A DNA stretch of 64,000 bases from Streptococcus sp. VT 162 (GCA_000688775.2 CP007628.2:806001-870000), one strand, 5' to 3'; counted from the stretch's first letter, positions 45,670-54,557 are shown. The notes: generated by a model not told the origin, from the sequence alone. Numbers and translations are program-made.

Positions 45670-46797
45670 GTGAAGAAAGTGAAGTTAGGGGAAATTTGTG
45701 AGATAATTACGGGCTCAACTCCAAAGAGTAATAATCCAAATTATTGGAATGGAGAATACAAATGGATTACCCCTGCAGAAATTAGTGATGATGATTTTAT
45801 CGTTTTTGACACACAACGAAAAATTACTAAGTTAGGAATTGAAAAAACGGGGTTGAAATCATTTCCTAAGGGAACGGTTTTGCTATCGTCTCGTGCTCCA
45901 ATAGGTAAAGTTGCTATTTCAGGATGTGAGATGTATTGTAATCAAGGTTTTAAAAATTTTATCTGCTCAAATAAAATCAACAATGAATATTTGTATTATT
46001 TTTTAAAATCAAAAAAAAATTATTTGAATGTTTTGGGACGAGGAGCAACATTCAAGGAAATATCTAAAAGTATAGTATCTAATATTGATATTTCTTTGCC
46101 AACGTATGATATACAGAGGAAAAAAGTTAAAGTTCTTAAAAAAATTGATAAACTTATTGATACTAGAAAAGAACAGTTGATCGAGTTTAAATATCTTGTC
46201 AAATCCCGATTTAACGAGATGTTTGGGGATATTTTTGATAATCCACAGTCTAAATTAGAAGATCATACTGAGTTAAATCCTAATAAGAAAGAATTGCTAA
46301 ATTTTAATGGCAATGTTTCGTTTTTACCAATGTCAAACGTTAGTGAAAATGGGAAAATTAATTTATCTATAAATCGAAATATCGATGATGTTCGTAAGGG
46401 ATTTACTTTTTTTAAGGATAATGATGTAATTGTTGCAAAAATTACGCCTTGCTTTGAAAACGGGAAAGGTGCTCCAGTATTTGGACTATTGAACGGTGTA
46501 GGATTTGGTTCAACTGAATTTCATGTTCTTAGACCCAAGAATACAGTAAATACAGTCTGGTTATACCATGTAACAATGCTTTCGAAATTTAGACTTGAAG
46601 GTGAGAGAAAGATGACAGGAAGTGGAGGCCAGAGAAGAATTACCAAGGATTTCATTAATAATTTTAAGTTAAATATACCCCCTCTTTCCCTCCAAAACGA
46701 GTTCGCAGACTTTGTGGCTCAAGTCGACAAATCACAATTTGCTTGTGAGATAGTTATAAAACTGTGGAGAAATAGCTTGAAATCTAGTATAATATAG
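45670..46797 (+). CDS. hsdS: Second type I specificity subunit (hsdS2, donor or silent copy)
   Basis: 375 residues from the GTG at 45670 (KKVKLGEICEI), matching the hsdS1 start and sitting behind an ideal GAGGAGGTGG; the frame is open to 45637 but without homology. TRD1 (about 8-160, ITGSTPKSNNPNYW) and TRD2 (about 195-345) differ from those of hsdS1, so it carries two other half-specificities. It ends after the shared VAQVDKSQ in a short unrelated tail (FACEIVIKLWRN). It therefore also lacks the native distal helix. Confidence 0.85.
   Translation: MKKVKLGEICEIITGSTPKSNNPNYWNGEYKWITPAEISDDDFIVFDTQRKITKLGIEKTGLKSFPKGTVLLSSRAPIGKVAISGCEMYCNQGFKNFICSNKINNEYLYYFLKSKKNYLNVLGRGATFKEISKSIVSNIDISLPTYDIQRKKVKVLKKIDKLIDTRKEQLIEFKYLVKSRFNEMFGDIFDNPQSKLEDHTELNPNKKELLNFNGNVSFLPMSNVSENGKINLSINRNIDDVRKGFTFFKDNDVIVAKITPCFENGKGAPVFGLLNGVGFGSTEFHVLRPKNTVNTVWLYHVTMLSKFRLEGERKMTGSGGQRRITKDFINNFKLNIPPLSLQNEFADFVAQVDKSQFACEIVIKLWRNSLKSSII
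46198..46240 (+). repeat. Central direct repeat, copy in hsdS2
   Basis: Identical to 43171-43213, same orientation; about 3.03 kb apart. Confidence 0.9.
46681..46740 (+). repeat. 3' direct repeat, copy in hsdS2
   Basis: Matches 43666-43725 with one mismatch, same orientation. Confidence 0.9.
46788..46793 (+). promoter_or_regulatory. Possible hsdR promoter -10
   Basis: TATAAT 32 bases before the hsdR start, within the end of hsdS2. No convincing -35. Confidence 0.4.
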
Positions 46798-46825
46798 GTA
46801 TATTTTTATTCAAAGTGAGAGAAAA

Positions 46826-49800
46826 ATGGGAAATTTTAGCTTTCTTTTAAAAAATGCAGAGTACGAGTCATTTTCAAAGCCTTGTATAGAAGCTGAAAAT
46901 ATGATTGCGACATCTACTGTGGCTACTGCTTTTATGGCGCGTCGTGCTTTGGAGCAGGCTGTTCATTGGATATATAGTCACGATTCATATTTAGAAGCAC
47001 CCTATCGTGCTACCTTATCTTCTTTGGTGTGGGATGATGATTTTAGAGAGATTGTGGATCCTGAGCTCCATAGGCAGATTGTTCTTTTAATTCGATGGGG
47101 AAATCATGCTGCACATGGTGGAGAAATTAAGGAACGAGAAGCGATTTTGGCTTTGCATCATTTGTATCAGTTTGTCAATTTTATTGATTACTGCTACAGT
47201 AATGAGTTTGTGGAGCGTTATTTCGATGAGAAGTTATTGCCACTTTCAGAAAACATCAAGTTTCGAGAAACACCACAATCTATGGCGAAATTCCAAAATA
47301 GTTTGCCAAATCTTCCTGATTTCGATGAACAGATGGCTAGTCAGTCCCTAGCAATTCAAGAGACTTATACTGAAAAACGTGAAACAGCAGCTCTACGGCA
47401 AGATGTATCTTTCCATATCGATCAACTATCTGAAGCAGAGACAAGAAAACTCTTTATTGATATTGATCTTCGTTTAGCGGGTTGGATATTTGAAGAAAAC
47501 TGTCGTGTTGAGGTAGATGTTCATGGTTTGAAGCATGGGAAAGGAACTGGATATTGTGACTATGTCCTTTATGGTAAAAATGGAAAAGTTCTAGCAATTG
47601 TTGAGGCCAAAAAGGCAGCTGTAAATCCAGAAGTGGGGGAGGTGCAGGTCAAGGAATATGCTGAAGCTCTTGAGAAACAAATCGGCTATAGGCCAATTTG
47701 CTTTATTACGAATGGTTTAAAGCACTACATACTTGATGGTGTTAATCGTCGGAAGATTGCAGGGTTCTACTCTCAAGAGGAGTTGCAACTTTTGATGGAC
47801 AGACGTCACTTGCAGAAACCACTCGAGGATATTTCTAGCAAAATTAGGGACGACATTTCTGGACGTCATTATCAGAAACATGCGATTACAAGTGTCTGTG
47901 AAGCATTCTCCAATAATCGGAGACAGGCACTCTTAGTCATGGCAACTGGGTCTGGGAAAACCCGTACAGCGGTTTCCCTAGTTGATATCCTTTCGCGTCA
48001 TAACTGGGTAAAAAATGTTCTTTTTTTAGCTGATAGAACTTCCCTAGTTAAGCAAGCTTATGATTCGTTTAGGAAATTACTTCCAGATCTTTCAGTTTGT
48101 AATTTCTTAGAGGATAAAGATAGTGCTCGATCTAGTCGTATGGTTTTTTCAACCTATCCGACCATGATAGGAGCGATCAGCGATCAAGAAGAAGTAAATC
48201 AACGACCCTTTACTGTTGGGCACTTTGATCTCATCATAATTGATGAATCTCACCGTTCTATTTATCAGAAATACAAATCAATTTTTGATTATTTTGATGC
48301 AAGGATTGTAGGATTAACTGCCACTCCGCGTCAAGATTTGGATAAAAATACCTATGGTTTCTTTAACTTGGAGAATGGTGTTCCAACATATGCATACGAT
48401 CTGGAAGAGGCTGTAAAAGATGGTTATTTAGTAGCTTATCATTCGATTGAAACTAAGTTAAAACTGCCAACGGATGGTCTACATTATGATGATTTATCCC
48501 AAGACGAAAAAGAATATTTTGATAGCCAATTTGAAGATGGTAGTTCTGAGAAAGATATTGATCCTGAGGATTTTAATACCTCTATTTTCAATAGAAAAAC
48601 AGTCAAAATTGTTCTAGATGAACTAATGACAAGAGGAATTCAGACAGCTTCAGGTGACGAAATTGGTAAAACCATTATCTTTGCTAAAAACCATCGACAC
48701 GCTGAATACATCAGAGATATTTTTAACGAACGCTATCCTGAAAAAGGAAGCGATTATGCTCAAGTGATTGATTATAGCATTAAGCATTATCAAACCTTAA
48801 TTGATAATTTTAAAATTAAGGAGAAATACCCTCAAATTGCAATTTCTGTTGATATGTTGGATACAGGTATTGATGTACCAGAGGTTGTTAATTTAATCTT
48901 TTTCAAGAAAGTGCGTTCTAAAACTAAGTTTTGGCAGATGATTGGCCGTGGAACCCGTCTTTGTAAAGATTTATTTGGCCCTGAGCAGGATAAGGAAAAT
49001 TTCTTGGTATTTGATTATGGTGATAATTTTGAATATTTCAAAGCTGATCCAAGAGAAGGAGATGGCCGTCACATTGTTTCTCTGACTCAACGTTTGTTTA
49101 ACATCAAGGTAGACTTGATTCGAGAACTGCAGGGGCTTCATTATCAAGATAATCAGTTTGCTAGAGAATACCGTCAACAACTCGTCTCAGAGCTTCATGA
49201 ACGTATGGTGAGCTTAAATGAGTTAGACTTTAGGGTTCGTATGGTCTTAGATACAGTTTATACTTACAGAAAGTTGGAAAATTGGCAAAATCTAACGACC
49301 GTCACAAGTGAAACAATCCAGAAAGATCTTTCTCCGCTTCTATTTGAAGAAAATAAAGAGGACGAGATGGCGAGACGATTTGATTTATGGCTGTTTCAGA
49401 TACAGTTAGGACAACTGTTGGCTAAGCCAGCAACTGTCCATATATCTCAAGTTATGAAAACAGCTAAAGCTCTTGCCAGGGTTGGCAATATACCACAAGT
49501 TTTTGCACAGGCTGAAATTATAAGGAAAGTACAAGAACCTGAATTTTGGGAAGAAGTTAGTTTATCCGAGTTGGAAAAAATACGCCTTGCGCTTCGAGAT
49601 TTACTACAGTTTTTGGATAAACCGGAACGCACTGTATATTATGTCAATTTTGATGATCATATTCTTTCCACTGTCCATGATACTAAGCCATATTTACAAG
49701 TCAATGACCTGCGATCTTATAATGAAAAAGTTGAACATTATTTGAAAACTCATCTAGATGATGAAGCAATTTCTAAGTTATACCATAATGAAAAATTGAC

Positions 49801-50176
49801 CTCTCAAGATTTACTTGCACTTGAAACATTGCTATGGGAAAAATTAGGTAGCAAGTCAGATTACCAACAACATTATGAAAATAAGGCAATTCCTAGATTG
49901 GTTCGTGAGATTATTGGTTTAGATAGAGAGGCTGCCAATCAAGTTTTTTCTAAATTTTTATCGGATGAAAGTCTCAATGCCAAGCAGATTTCCTTTGTGA
50001 AATTGATTGTTGATTACATTGTAGAGAATGGTTGCTTAGAGACCAAAGTTTTAACACAAGAGCCGTTTAAATCGTATGGTTCAGTTCAACTACTCTTTCA
50101 ACACCAACTCCCTATACTTCGTAATATTGTCCAAACAATTGAACTCATTAATGATCGAGCTGGAGAAGCAGCATAA
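46826..50176 (+). CDS. hsdR: Type I restriction endonuclease (R subunit) with an N-terminal DUF4145-like domain
   Basis: 1116 residues. An N-terminal helical domain (about 10-135, ARRALEQAVHWIYS) resembles DUF4145. The nuclease core follows, with CDYVLYGKNGKVLAIVEAKK (Asp near 244, Glu-x-Lys near 260). The SF2 translocase has Walker A ATGSGKTRTA (about 373), IIDESHRS (about 472), GLTATPR and QMIGRGTRLC. A helical C-terminus (about 770-1116) binds the methylase core. It cuts unmodified DNA after ATP-driven translocation, with specificity set by whichever HsdS is present. 17 bases before the next gene. Confidence 0.94.
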   Translation: MGNFSFLLKNAEYESFSKPCIEAENMIATSTVATAFMARRALEQAVHWIYSHDSYLEAPYRATLSSLVWDDDFREIVDPELHRQIVLLIRWGNHAAHGGEIKEREAILALHHLYQFVNFIDYCYSNEFVERYFDEKLLPLSENIKFRETPQSMAKFQNSLPNLPDFDEQMASQSLAIQETYTEKRETAALRQDVSFHIDQLSEAETRKLFIDIDLRLAGWIFEENCRVEVDVHGLKHGKGTGYCDYVLYGKNGKVLAIVEAKKAAVNPEVGEVQVKEYAEALEKQIGYRPICFITNGLKHYILDGVNRRKIAGFYSQEELQLLMDRRHLQKPLEDISSKIRDDISGRHYQKHAITSVCEAFSNNRRQALLVMATGSGKTRTAVSLVDILSRHNWVKNVLFLADRTSLVKQAYDSFRKLLPDLSVCNFLEDKDSARSSRMVFSTYPTMIGAISDQEEVNQRPFTVGHFDLIIIDESHRSIYQKYKSIFDYFDARIVGLTATPRQDLDKNTYGFFNLENGVPTYAYDLEEAVKDGYLVAYHSIETKLKLPTDGLHYDDLSQDEKEYFDSQFEDGSSEKDIDPEDFNTSIFNRKTVKIVLDELMTRGIQTASGDEIGKTIIFAKNHRHAEYIRDIFNERYPEKGSDYAQVIDYSIKHYQTLIDNFKIKEKYPQIAISVDMLDTGIDVPEVVNLIFFKKVRSKTKFWQMIGRGTRLCKDLFGPEQDKENFLVFDYGDNFEYFKADPREGDGRHIVSLTQRLFNIKVDLIRELQGLHYQDNQFAREYRQQLVSELHERMVSLNELDFRVRMVLDTVYTYRKLENWQNLTTVTSETIQKDLSPLLFEENKEDEMARRFDLWLFQIQLGQLLAKPATVHISQVMKTAKALARVGNIPQVFAQAEIIRKVQEPEFWEEVSLSELEKIRLALRDLLQFLDKPERTVYYVNFDDHILSTVHDTKPYLQVNDLRSYNEKVEHYLKTHLDDEAISKLYHNEKLTSQDLLALETLLWEKLGSKSDYQQHYENKAIPRLVREIIGLDREAANQVFSKFLSDESLNAKQISFVKLIVDYIVENGCLETKVLTQEPFKSYGSVQLLFQHQLPILRNIVQTIELINDRAGEAA

Positions 50177-50193
50177 ATAATAAGAGGTTATAA

Positions 50194-50967
50194 ATGCAAA
50201 CGGAAGAAGAAATGAATGTTCTGGTACCTAAAAAATTAGCAGAAATTGAGCGTGATTACGATGTCACAGTTTTGTGGGCTATCGAGTCTGGTAGTCGTGC
50301 TTGGGGATTTGAGTCTCCTGATAGTGACTTTGATGTGCGATTTATCTACAAACACAAGCAGGATTTTTATCTCCGTTTGAATGAACAGCGCGATGTTATC
50401 GAGCTACCAATTGACGATACTTGGGACGTGAGTGGCTGGGATTTAGACAAGACTTTAAAACTCCTTTATAAGTCAAATCCAACACTATTTGAATGGTTAC
50501 AGTCTCCAATTGTTTATCAACAAACGGATTTTATTGAGCGCGTACTTCCACTTGTCAACCAGTATTTTTCTGAGAAAAAAATGCTCCACCATTACTTGAA
50601 CACTGCAAGAACTCAAACAAATAAGCATCTTTCTGGAGACAAGGTCAAACCTAAAAAGTATTTCTATGCGCTTCGTCCTATTTTAGCCTGTCGCTGGATT
50701 GAAAAATACCATTCTGTTCCACCGATTTTGTTTGATGATTTGGTCAAAGAATTACTTCCGTCTCAAATGCAGGAGCATGTATCAAGATTGCTAGACATTA
50801 AGATAAATGGGCCTGAAGGTATGGAAATTGAGCCTATAAAGCCAATTCAAGATTATATTTTAGCTAATATCCAAGAGCTGGATGCATATGTTCAAAGTTT
50901 TATCGAGGGAAAGAAAGACTGGAAAGCTCTAAATCAATTTTTCCTTGAAGAATTAGGGCATGACTGA
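50194..50967 (+). CDS. Predicted nucleotidyltransferase (YcgL/RlaP-like)
   Basis: 257 residues. The pol-beta superfamily active site is GSRAWGFESPDSDFDVRFIY (about residues 32-51), with two Asp on the DFD strand. The rest (DVSGWDLDKTLKLLYKSNPTLFEWLQSP and the KHLSGDKVKPKKYFYALRP helix) matches the COG3541-type family. Relatives are linked to RNA repair, but substrate and role here are unknown. AAGAGG upstream; 17 bases behind hsdR, perhaps on the same transcript. Confidence 0.8.
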   Translation: MQTEEEMNVLVPKKLAEIERDYDVTVLWAIESGSRAWGFESPDSDFDVRFIYKHKQDFYLRLNEQRDVIELPIDDTWDVSGWDLDKTLKLLYKSNPTLFEWLQSPIVYQQTDFIERVLPLVNQYFSEKKMLHHYLNTARTQTNKHLSGDKVKPKKYFYALRPILACRWIEKYHSVPPILFDDLVKELLPSQMQEHVSRLLDIKINGPEGMEIEPIKPIQDYILANIQELDAYVQSFIEGKKDWKALNQFFLEELGHD

Positions 50968-50975
50968 GGTTGTTT

Positions 50976-52028
50976 ATGGGTAAATGGACATGTAAATGCG
51001 GGCAAGCAATGAACAACCATAGAGCGCCTGATCCAAATGCTTATTCAGTTTATTCGGATGAGTTGTTTGAAGAAATCATAAATAAAGCTGACGACCATAA
51101 TAAAATTTCTTATGAAGACATTTCCGAGGCGTCATTTTATATGTGGAAGTGCCCTGAGTGTGGTAGTTTTATGGTTTTTGGCGAAGGCGGAGAAGGTGAT
51201 CGCTTTACTTTTTATGAGCGCCAAGAAGTAGAAAAGGTAGAGCCTCTCTTTGATCCAGATCAAGAATTAAATCTTGTTGTGGTTGAGTTTCAGGAGGGAG
51301 GGAATGGTTATACCTATATCTGCGATGACCCAAATATCCATATTGGGCACGCTGTTATTGTCCCAGTAGGGAAGGAAAATACTGAAAAAACTGCTTTAGT
51401 TGTACAGAAGTATCATGCCCTACCAAAGGATATCACTTTTCCTGTAGAAAAGTTAAAACGTGTCATTAGTAGGTATTCACATTTCGACCCAATCACTTCG
51501 AAAAACGTTTGTAGAAATTTAATTAATCTGGGAAGAATTCTTGATGCTTGCTCCAAAAACGCTAACCCCAACTCTCAGCAAACATATTATAGTATCAAAA
51601 CTCCTTTAGGATATTTCTGGTTAGAATTAAATGGAGTTCCGATTCCAATGAAAATCACACAGATTCAAGTCAAAGATAAAAAATACCAAGTTGATAGCGC
51701 CCTTTATATAAAACCTTCAGAGATTAACTGTAGAAGATTCTATGAACTGGAATTATGTGCAGATTTTGATATTGATGCTTCTAGATGGATCGATGTTCTC
51801 TCTGATGAAAACGTTTGGGGAAATACTTGGGAACTAAATGGTCTTCAATTTGGTATTACTGCAGGGGAGTCTCCAGAATTTGAAGACGAAGTTGTAGCGA
51901 GAAAGTATAGTCGTGTCCCACTTTATTATGACTGGCACCCTGAATTTGAAGATTATTATGGCTTCAGTTTAGCTTGGAAAAAATACGAGTCTGATAGCAA
52001 TTTGTCAATTTTTTTCTATACAACATAA
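50976..52028 (+). CDS. Uncharacterised protein with split CxC / CPxCG zinc motif
   Basis: 350 residues from ATG 50976, with GAGG 6 bases upstream; a TTG two codons earlier is in frame. The N-terminal 90 residues have CKCG and, about 60 residues later, CPECG, probably one zinc site. The middle (about 95-200) and C-terminal part (LGYFWLELNGVPIPMKI, then WHPEFEDYYGFSLAWKKYE) match no family I recognise. No signal peptide or membrane segment. Short spacings to both neighbours suggest an operon. Confidence 0.7.
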   Translation: MGKWTCKCGQAMNNHRAPDPNAYSVYSDELFEEIINKADDHNKISYEDISEASFYMWKCPECGSFMVFGEGGEGDRFTFYERQEVEKVEPLFDPDQELNLVVVEFQEGGNGYTYICDDPNIHIGHAVIVPVGKENTEKTALVVQKYHALPKDITFPVEKLKRVISRYSHFDPITSKNVCRNLINLGRILDACSKNANPNSQQTYYSIKTPLGYFWLELNGVPIPMKITQIQVKDKKYQVDSALYIKPSEINCRRFYELELCADFDIDASRWIDVLSDENVWGNTWELNGLQFGITAGESPEFEDEVVARKYSRVPLYYDWHPEFEDYYGFSLAWKKYESDSNLSIFFYTT

Positions 52029-52045
52029 GAAGCAGGAGGATATGT

Positions 52046-52657
52046 ATGAATCAAGCATGGGATTTATTGTTTGAGGGCAAGATTGAAGAGGCTAAAAAAT
52101 TAGTTGAAGCTGATTTTTCATTGGAAACTTGCACGGATTTTAGTTTATTAAATTTGATGGGGTATATTTATCTTGAAGAGCAAAAATACAACGAGTGCTT
52201 AAGTATCTATCAGCGTTACATTGACTTAGCACGAACTAAAAGTGACCCAGAAAATGAACATATAGGCTATCATCAGTTAGCCATGGTTTATCGTGAAATG
52301 AATGAATTTCAAACAGCCCTTTTCTATATCGAAAGAGAGCAAAAAGTCATTGAAGAAGCTTTTACAGAGGATACCCTCAAATCTTCTGTTAACAATTATG
52401 AGCAAGGTTATTTACGATTAAAGCTAGGGAAAGTAGCAGAAGCATTCATGTATATGGAACAGTCCTTAAAACAAGCTTTGCAAACAGATGATTTGATTGC
52501 CCAAGCTTGTGCTTATAGAGGTTTAGGAGAGATTGGTTCGATACAAAATCCTGAAGAATCACATAAAAATTTTTTACAAGCTATCGCTCTTTTTGAAAAG
52601 GCAGGCGATCAGATTGGTGCTCAAGAGGTTAGAAAATTGCTAAATAATAAAAAGTAG
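52046..52657 (+). CDS. TPR-repeat protein
   Basis: 203 residues, GGAGG before the ATG. Several helical hairpins follow TPR spacing (LLNLMGYIYLEEQKYNECLSIY at about 32-53, GYHQLAMVYREMNEFQTALFYIE, ACAYRGLGEIGSIQNPEESHK). Probably a protein-binding scaffold; partner unknown. The stop lies inside the 5' arm of a bidirectional terminator. Confidence 0.75.
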   Translation: MNQAWDLLFEGKIEEAKKLVEADFSLETCTDFSLLNLMGYIYLEEQKYNECLSIYQRYIDLARTKSDPENEHIGYHQLAMVYREMNEFQTALFYIEREQKVIEEAFTEDTLKSSVNNYEQGYLRLKLGKVAEAFMYMEQSLKQALQTDDLIAQACAYRGLGEIGSIQNPEESHKNFLQAIALFEKAGDQIGAQEVRKLLNNKK

Positions 52658-52676
52658 CCTTGTCAGGCTACTTTTT
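52649..52676. terminator. Bidirectional terminator between converging genes
   Basis: 11-bp perfect stem AAAAAGTAGCC / GGCTACTTTTT with a 6-base loop. A-rich on one side and T-rich on the other, so it serves the TPR gene (+) and the permease operon (-). Confidence 0.88.
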
Positions 52677-52677
52677 A

Positions 52678-53493
52678 TTAAAACACGCGATATACATAAG
52701 GATTTTCTGGTTTGTCTACTTTTGTGAAACTCTCAACCTCTAGTGTTGGGAGTTTTTGTTTGAGTTCTTTATGGTAGTGGAGGGTCAGGGTTCCTCTAGC
52801 GGTAATCCAGGTATTGTCAGGATACTGGCGTGAGTTTCCCTTGGTCAGGAGTCCATATACACCAGAGTCTGCGATACAGTGGATAATCCCAAAGCGAAAG
52901 AGGAATTGGCTATCTGGATGGCTAGGATCGTTATAAACAAAGCCTGTAAACTCGATTTTCTTTCCTTCAAACTCCTGAGGATAGTCATAGAGAACTTCCA
53001 TGACCTCCATATAGTTTTCATCTGTAACCTGAATGGTTGACTGGGAGAGGTATTTATCAGCTGTAGACCTCATTTCCTTTTCATAAGCAGATTTGGAAAA
53101 ATAGGTGCTGGTATCGGGTTTGAGGTATTGACTGGATGTTCCTTCGCTTGCCTGAATGGCTGTGTTGATTCCCTCAGCAAGTGGGAAATGATAACCTTTG
53201 GCAGATACAGTTCTCGAGTCCAAACTTACGGTCGGAAAGGCAACCCCAATCAACAGAGGTAGTGACAGTAAAAGGATACTGATTCGTCTAGCACGACGAC
53301 TTTCCAAATGGCTGTGAGAGTTGATTTTCTTGATCCAGATATAGAATTGGACCAGAGCCAACAGAAGAGAAAGGATCATGGAGATATAGACTAGATAGGA
53401 ATAGTGGAGGTTGATGTAGTGACTGAGCTTGCCAGATAGCTGCAGATACAGAGTTAGAGCAAAATAACCCAGTAAAATGAAAAATTGGATCAT
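52678..53493 (-). CDS. TIGR03943-type putative permease subunit (YcgQ-like)
   Basis: 271 residues. Membrane segments at about 5-18, 30-52 and 70-90, then an extracytoplasmic domain (about 95-271) with YDYPQEFEGKKIEFTGFVYND and a cysteine in IHCIADSGVYGLL. The pairing with a PF03773-type permease, joined by an ATGA overlap, is the standard arrangement (B. subtilis ycgR-ycgQ). Transported substrate unknown; a metal link is proposed for some homologues. Confidence 0.8.
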   Translation of the reverse strand: MIQFFILLGYFALTLYLQLSGKLSHYINLHYSYLVYISMILSLLLALVQFYIWIKKINSHSHLESRRARRISILLLSLPLLIGVAFPTVSLDSRTVSAKGYHFPLAEGINTAIQASEGTSSQYLKPDTSTYFSKSAYEKEMRSTADKYLSQSTIQVTDENYMEVMEVLYDYPQEFEGKKIEFTGFVYNDPSHPDSQFLFRFGIIHCIADSGVYGLLTKGNSRQYPDNTWITARGTLTLHYHKELKQKLPTLEVESFTKVDKPENPYVYRVF

Positions 53494-54395
53494 AGCATCA
53501 CTCCTATCATGTAAGAATAAAGCAAGACAAACACTGTCACGATGCCCATGAATTGCAAGATGAAGCGCGCTTTGAGATAGTGTTTCATCATGAGGAGATT
53601 TTTGATATCAAGCATGGGGCCAATGACCAGAAAGGCAAGGACTGGCGCTAGGCCGAAGCTCGAGAGGAGAGAAGCGCCGATAAAGGCGTCCGCCTCGCTA
53701 CAAAGAGAGAGGAGAAAGGCTAGAAACATGAGCAAGAGAATCGCAAGGACTGGACTAGCACTGATAGAGGTCAAGATCCGAGTCGGGACATAGACCTGCA
53801 CGATAGCCGCAAAGAGACAGCCAAAGACCAAGTAACGCCCCATATCGAAAAACTCATCAATAGCTTGTATAAAGATCTGAAACACTTTTCTAGCGGGACC
53901 CAAGTGTGAAAAGTCATGTTCATGGCAAGCGATAGGATTCTCTTTTTGAATGGGTTCCTTCCAGAAAAATCCTAGGAAAATCCCCAGAATCAAAGCAATC
54001 ACAATAGCTCCCAGAGCTCGCAAGAAGGCAAGTTTTATTGAATTGCCAAAGGCAGAATATGTGGCGAAAAGAACGATAGGATTGATGATGGGAGCAGTCA
54101 CCAGAAAAGGAACCGCTGTGTAGCTGGGCACTTTCTTTTCCAGAAAACGATTGATAATCGGAACGATACCACATTCGCAAGAAGGAAAGAGAAAGCCAAT
54201 GAAGGTACCAAAAAAGATCCTCCCCCAACGATTGCGAGGGAGAAACTCATAAACTTTATCAGGTGTGATATAGACCTCAATCAATCCCGAAATGAGACTC
54301 CCAATCAAGACAAAAGGAAGGGCTTCAATCATGATGGAGAGAAAAATAGCTCCCGCTTGTAATACACTAGGAGGAAGAGATTGGAAAATCGTCAT
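53490..54395 (-). CDS. PF03773-type permease (YcgR-like)
   Basis: 301 residues with about eight membrane helices. The family-specific FLFPSCECGIVPI motif (about 68-80) puts two cysteines in a membrane helix, and a second related half ends LCSEADAFIGASL. Duplicated helix bundles are typical of this predicted permease family. A His-rich cytoplasmic stretch (CHEHDFSH) lies between the halves and could bind metal. The start codon directly follows the stop of the small upstream gene. Confidence 0.83.
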   Translation of the reverse strand: MTIFQSLPPSVLQAGAIFLSIMIEALPFVLIGSLISGLIEVYITPDKVYEFLPRNRWGRIFFGTFIGFLFPSCECGIVPIINRFLEKKVPSYTAVPFLVTAPIINPIVLFATYSAFGNSIKLAFLRALGAIVIALILGIFLGFFWKEPIQKENPIACHEHDFSHLGPARKVFQIFIQAIDEFFDMGRYLVFGCLFAAIVQVYVPTRILTSISASPVLAILLLMFLAFLLSLCSEADAFIGASLLSSFGLAPVLAFLVIGPMLDIKNLLMMKHYLKARFILQFMGIVTVFVLLYSYMIGVML

Positions 54396-54527
54396 CTATT
54401 TTTTCTTCTCAACTTTTTCTTTTTTATCTTTGTCATCTGGAAAAGTGACTTGTGTTAAGTCAGGAAGTTTTGCGAATTCTTCAAACATCTTGTCCAAGTC
54501 ATCCGTTTTTGTAAATTTAACAGCCAT
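54396..54527 (-). CDS. 43-residue charged protein, first gene of the permease operon
   Basis: Begins MAVKFTKTDDLDKMFEEFAK and ends in a Lys/Asp-rich tail. AGAGGTAGG stands before the ATG, and its TAG abuts the permease ATG (TAGATG), so it is surely co-transcribed. No motif recognised; I believe small proteins like it are conserved in streptococci. Too short for default ORF cut-offs. Confidence 0.7.
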   Translation of the reverse strand: MAVKFTKTDDLDKMFEEFAKLPDLTQVTFPDDKDKKEKVEKKK

Positions 54528-54557
54528 GGGCCTACCTCTTTTCTACATTCTACCTCT

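Noticed and set aside
43171..46740. Invertible hsdS switch of the SpnIII (DpnIII-like) type
   Set aside because: Both hsdS genes and all shared repeats are in the same orientation, so inversion cannot exchange them; excision and reintegration fits better.
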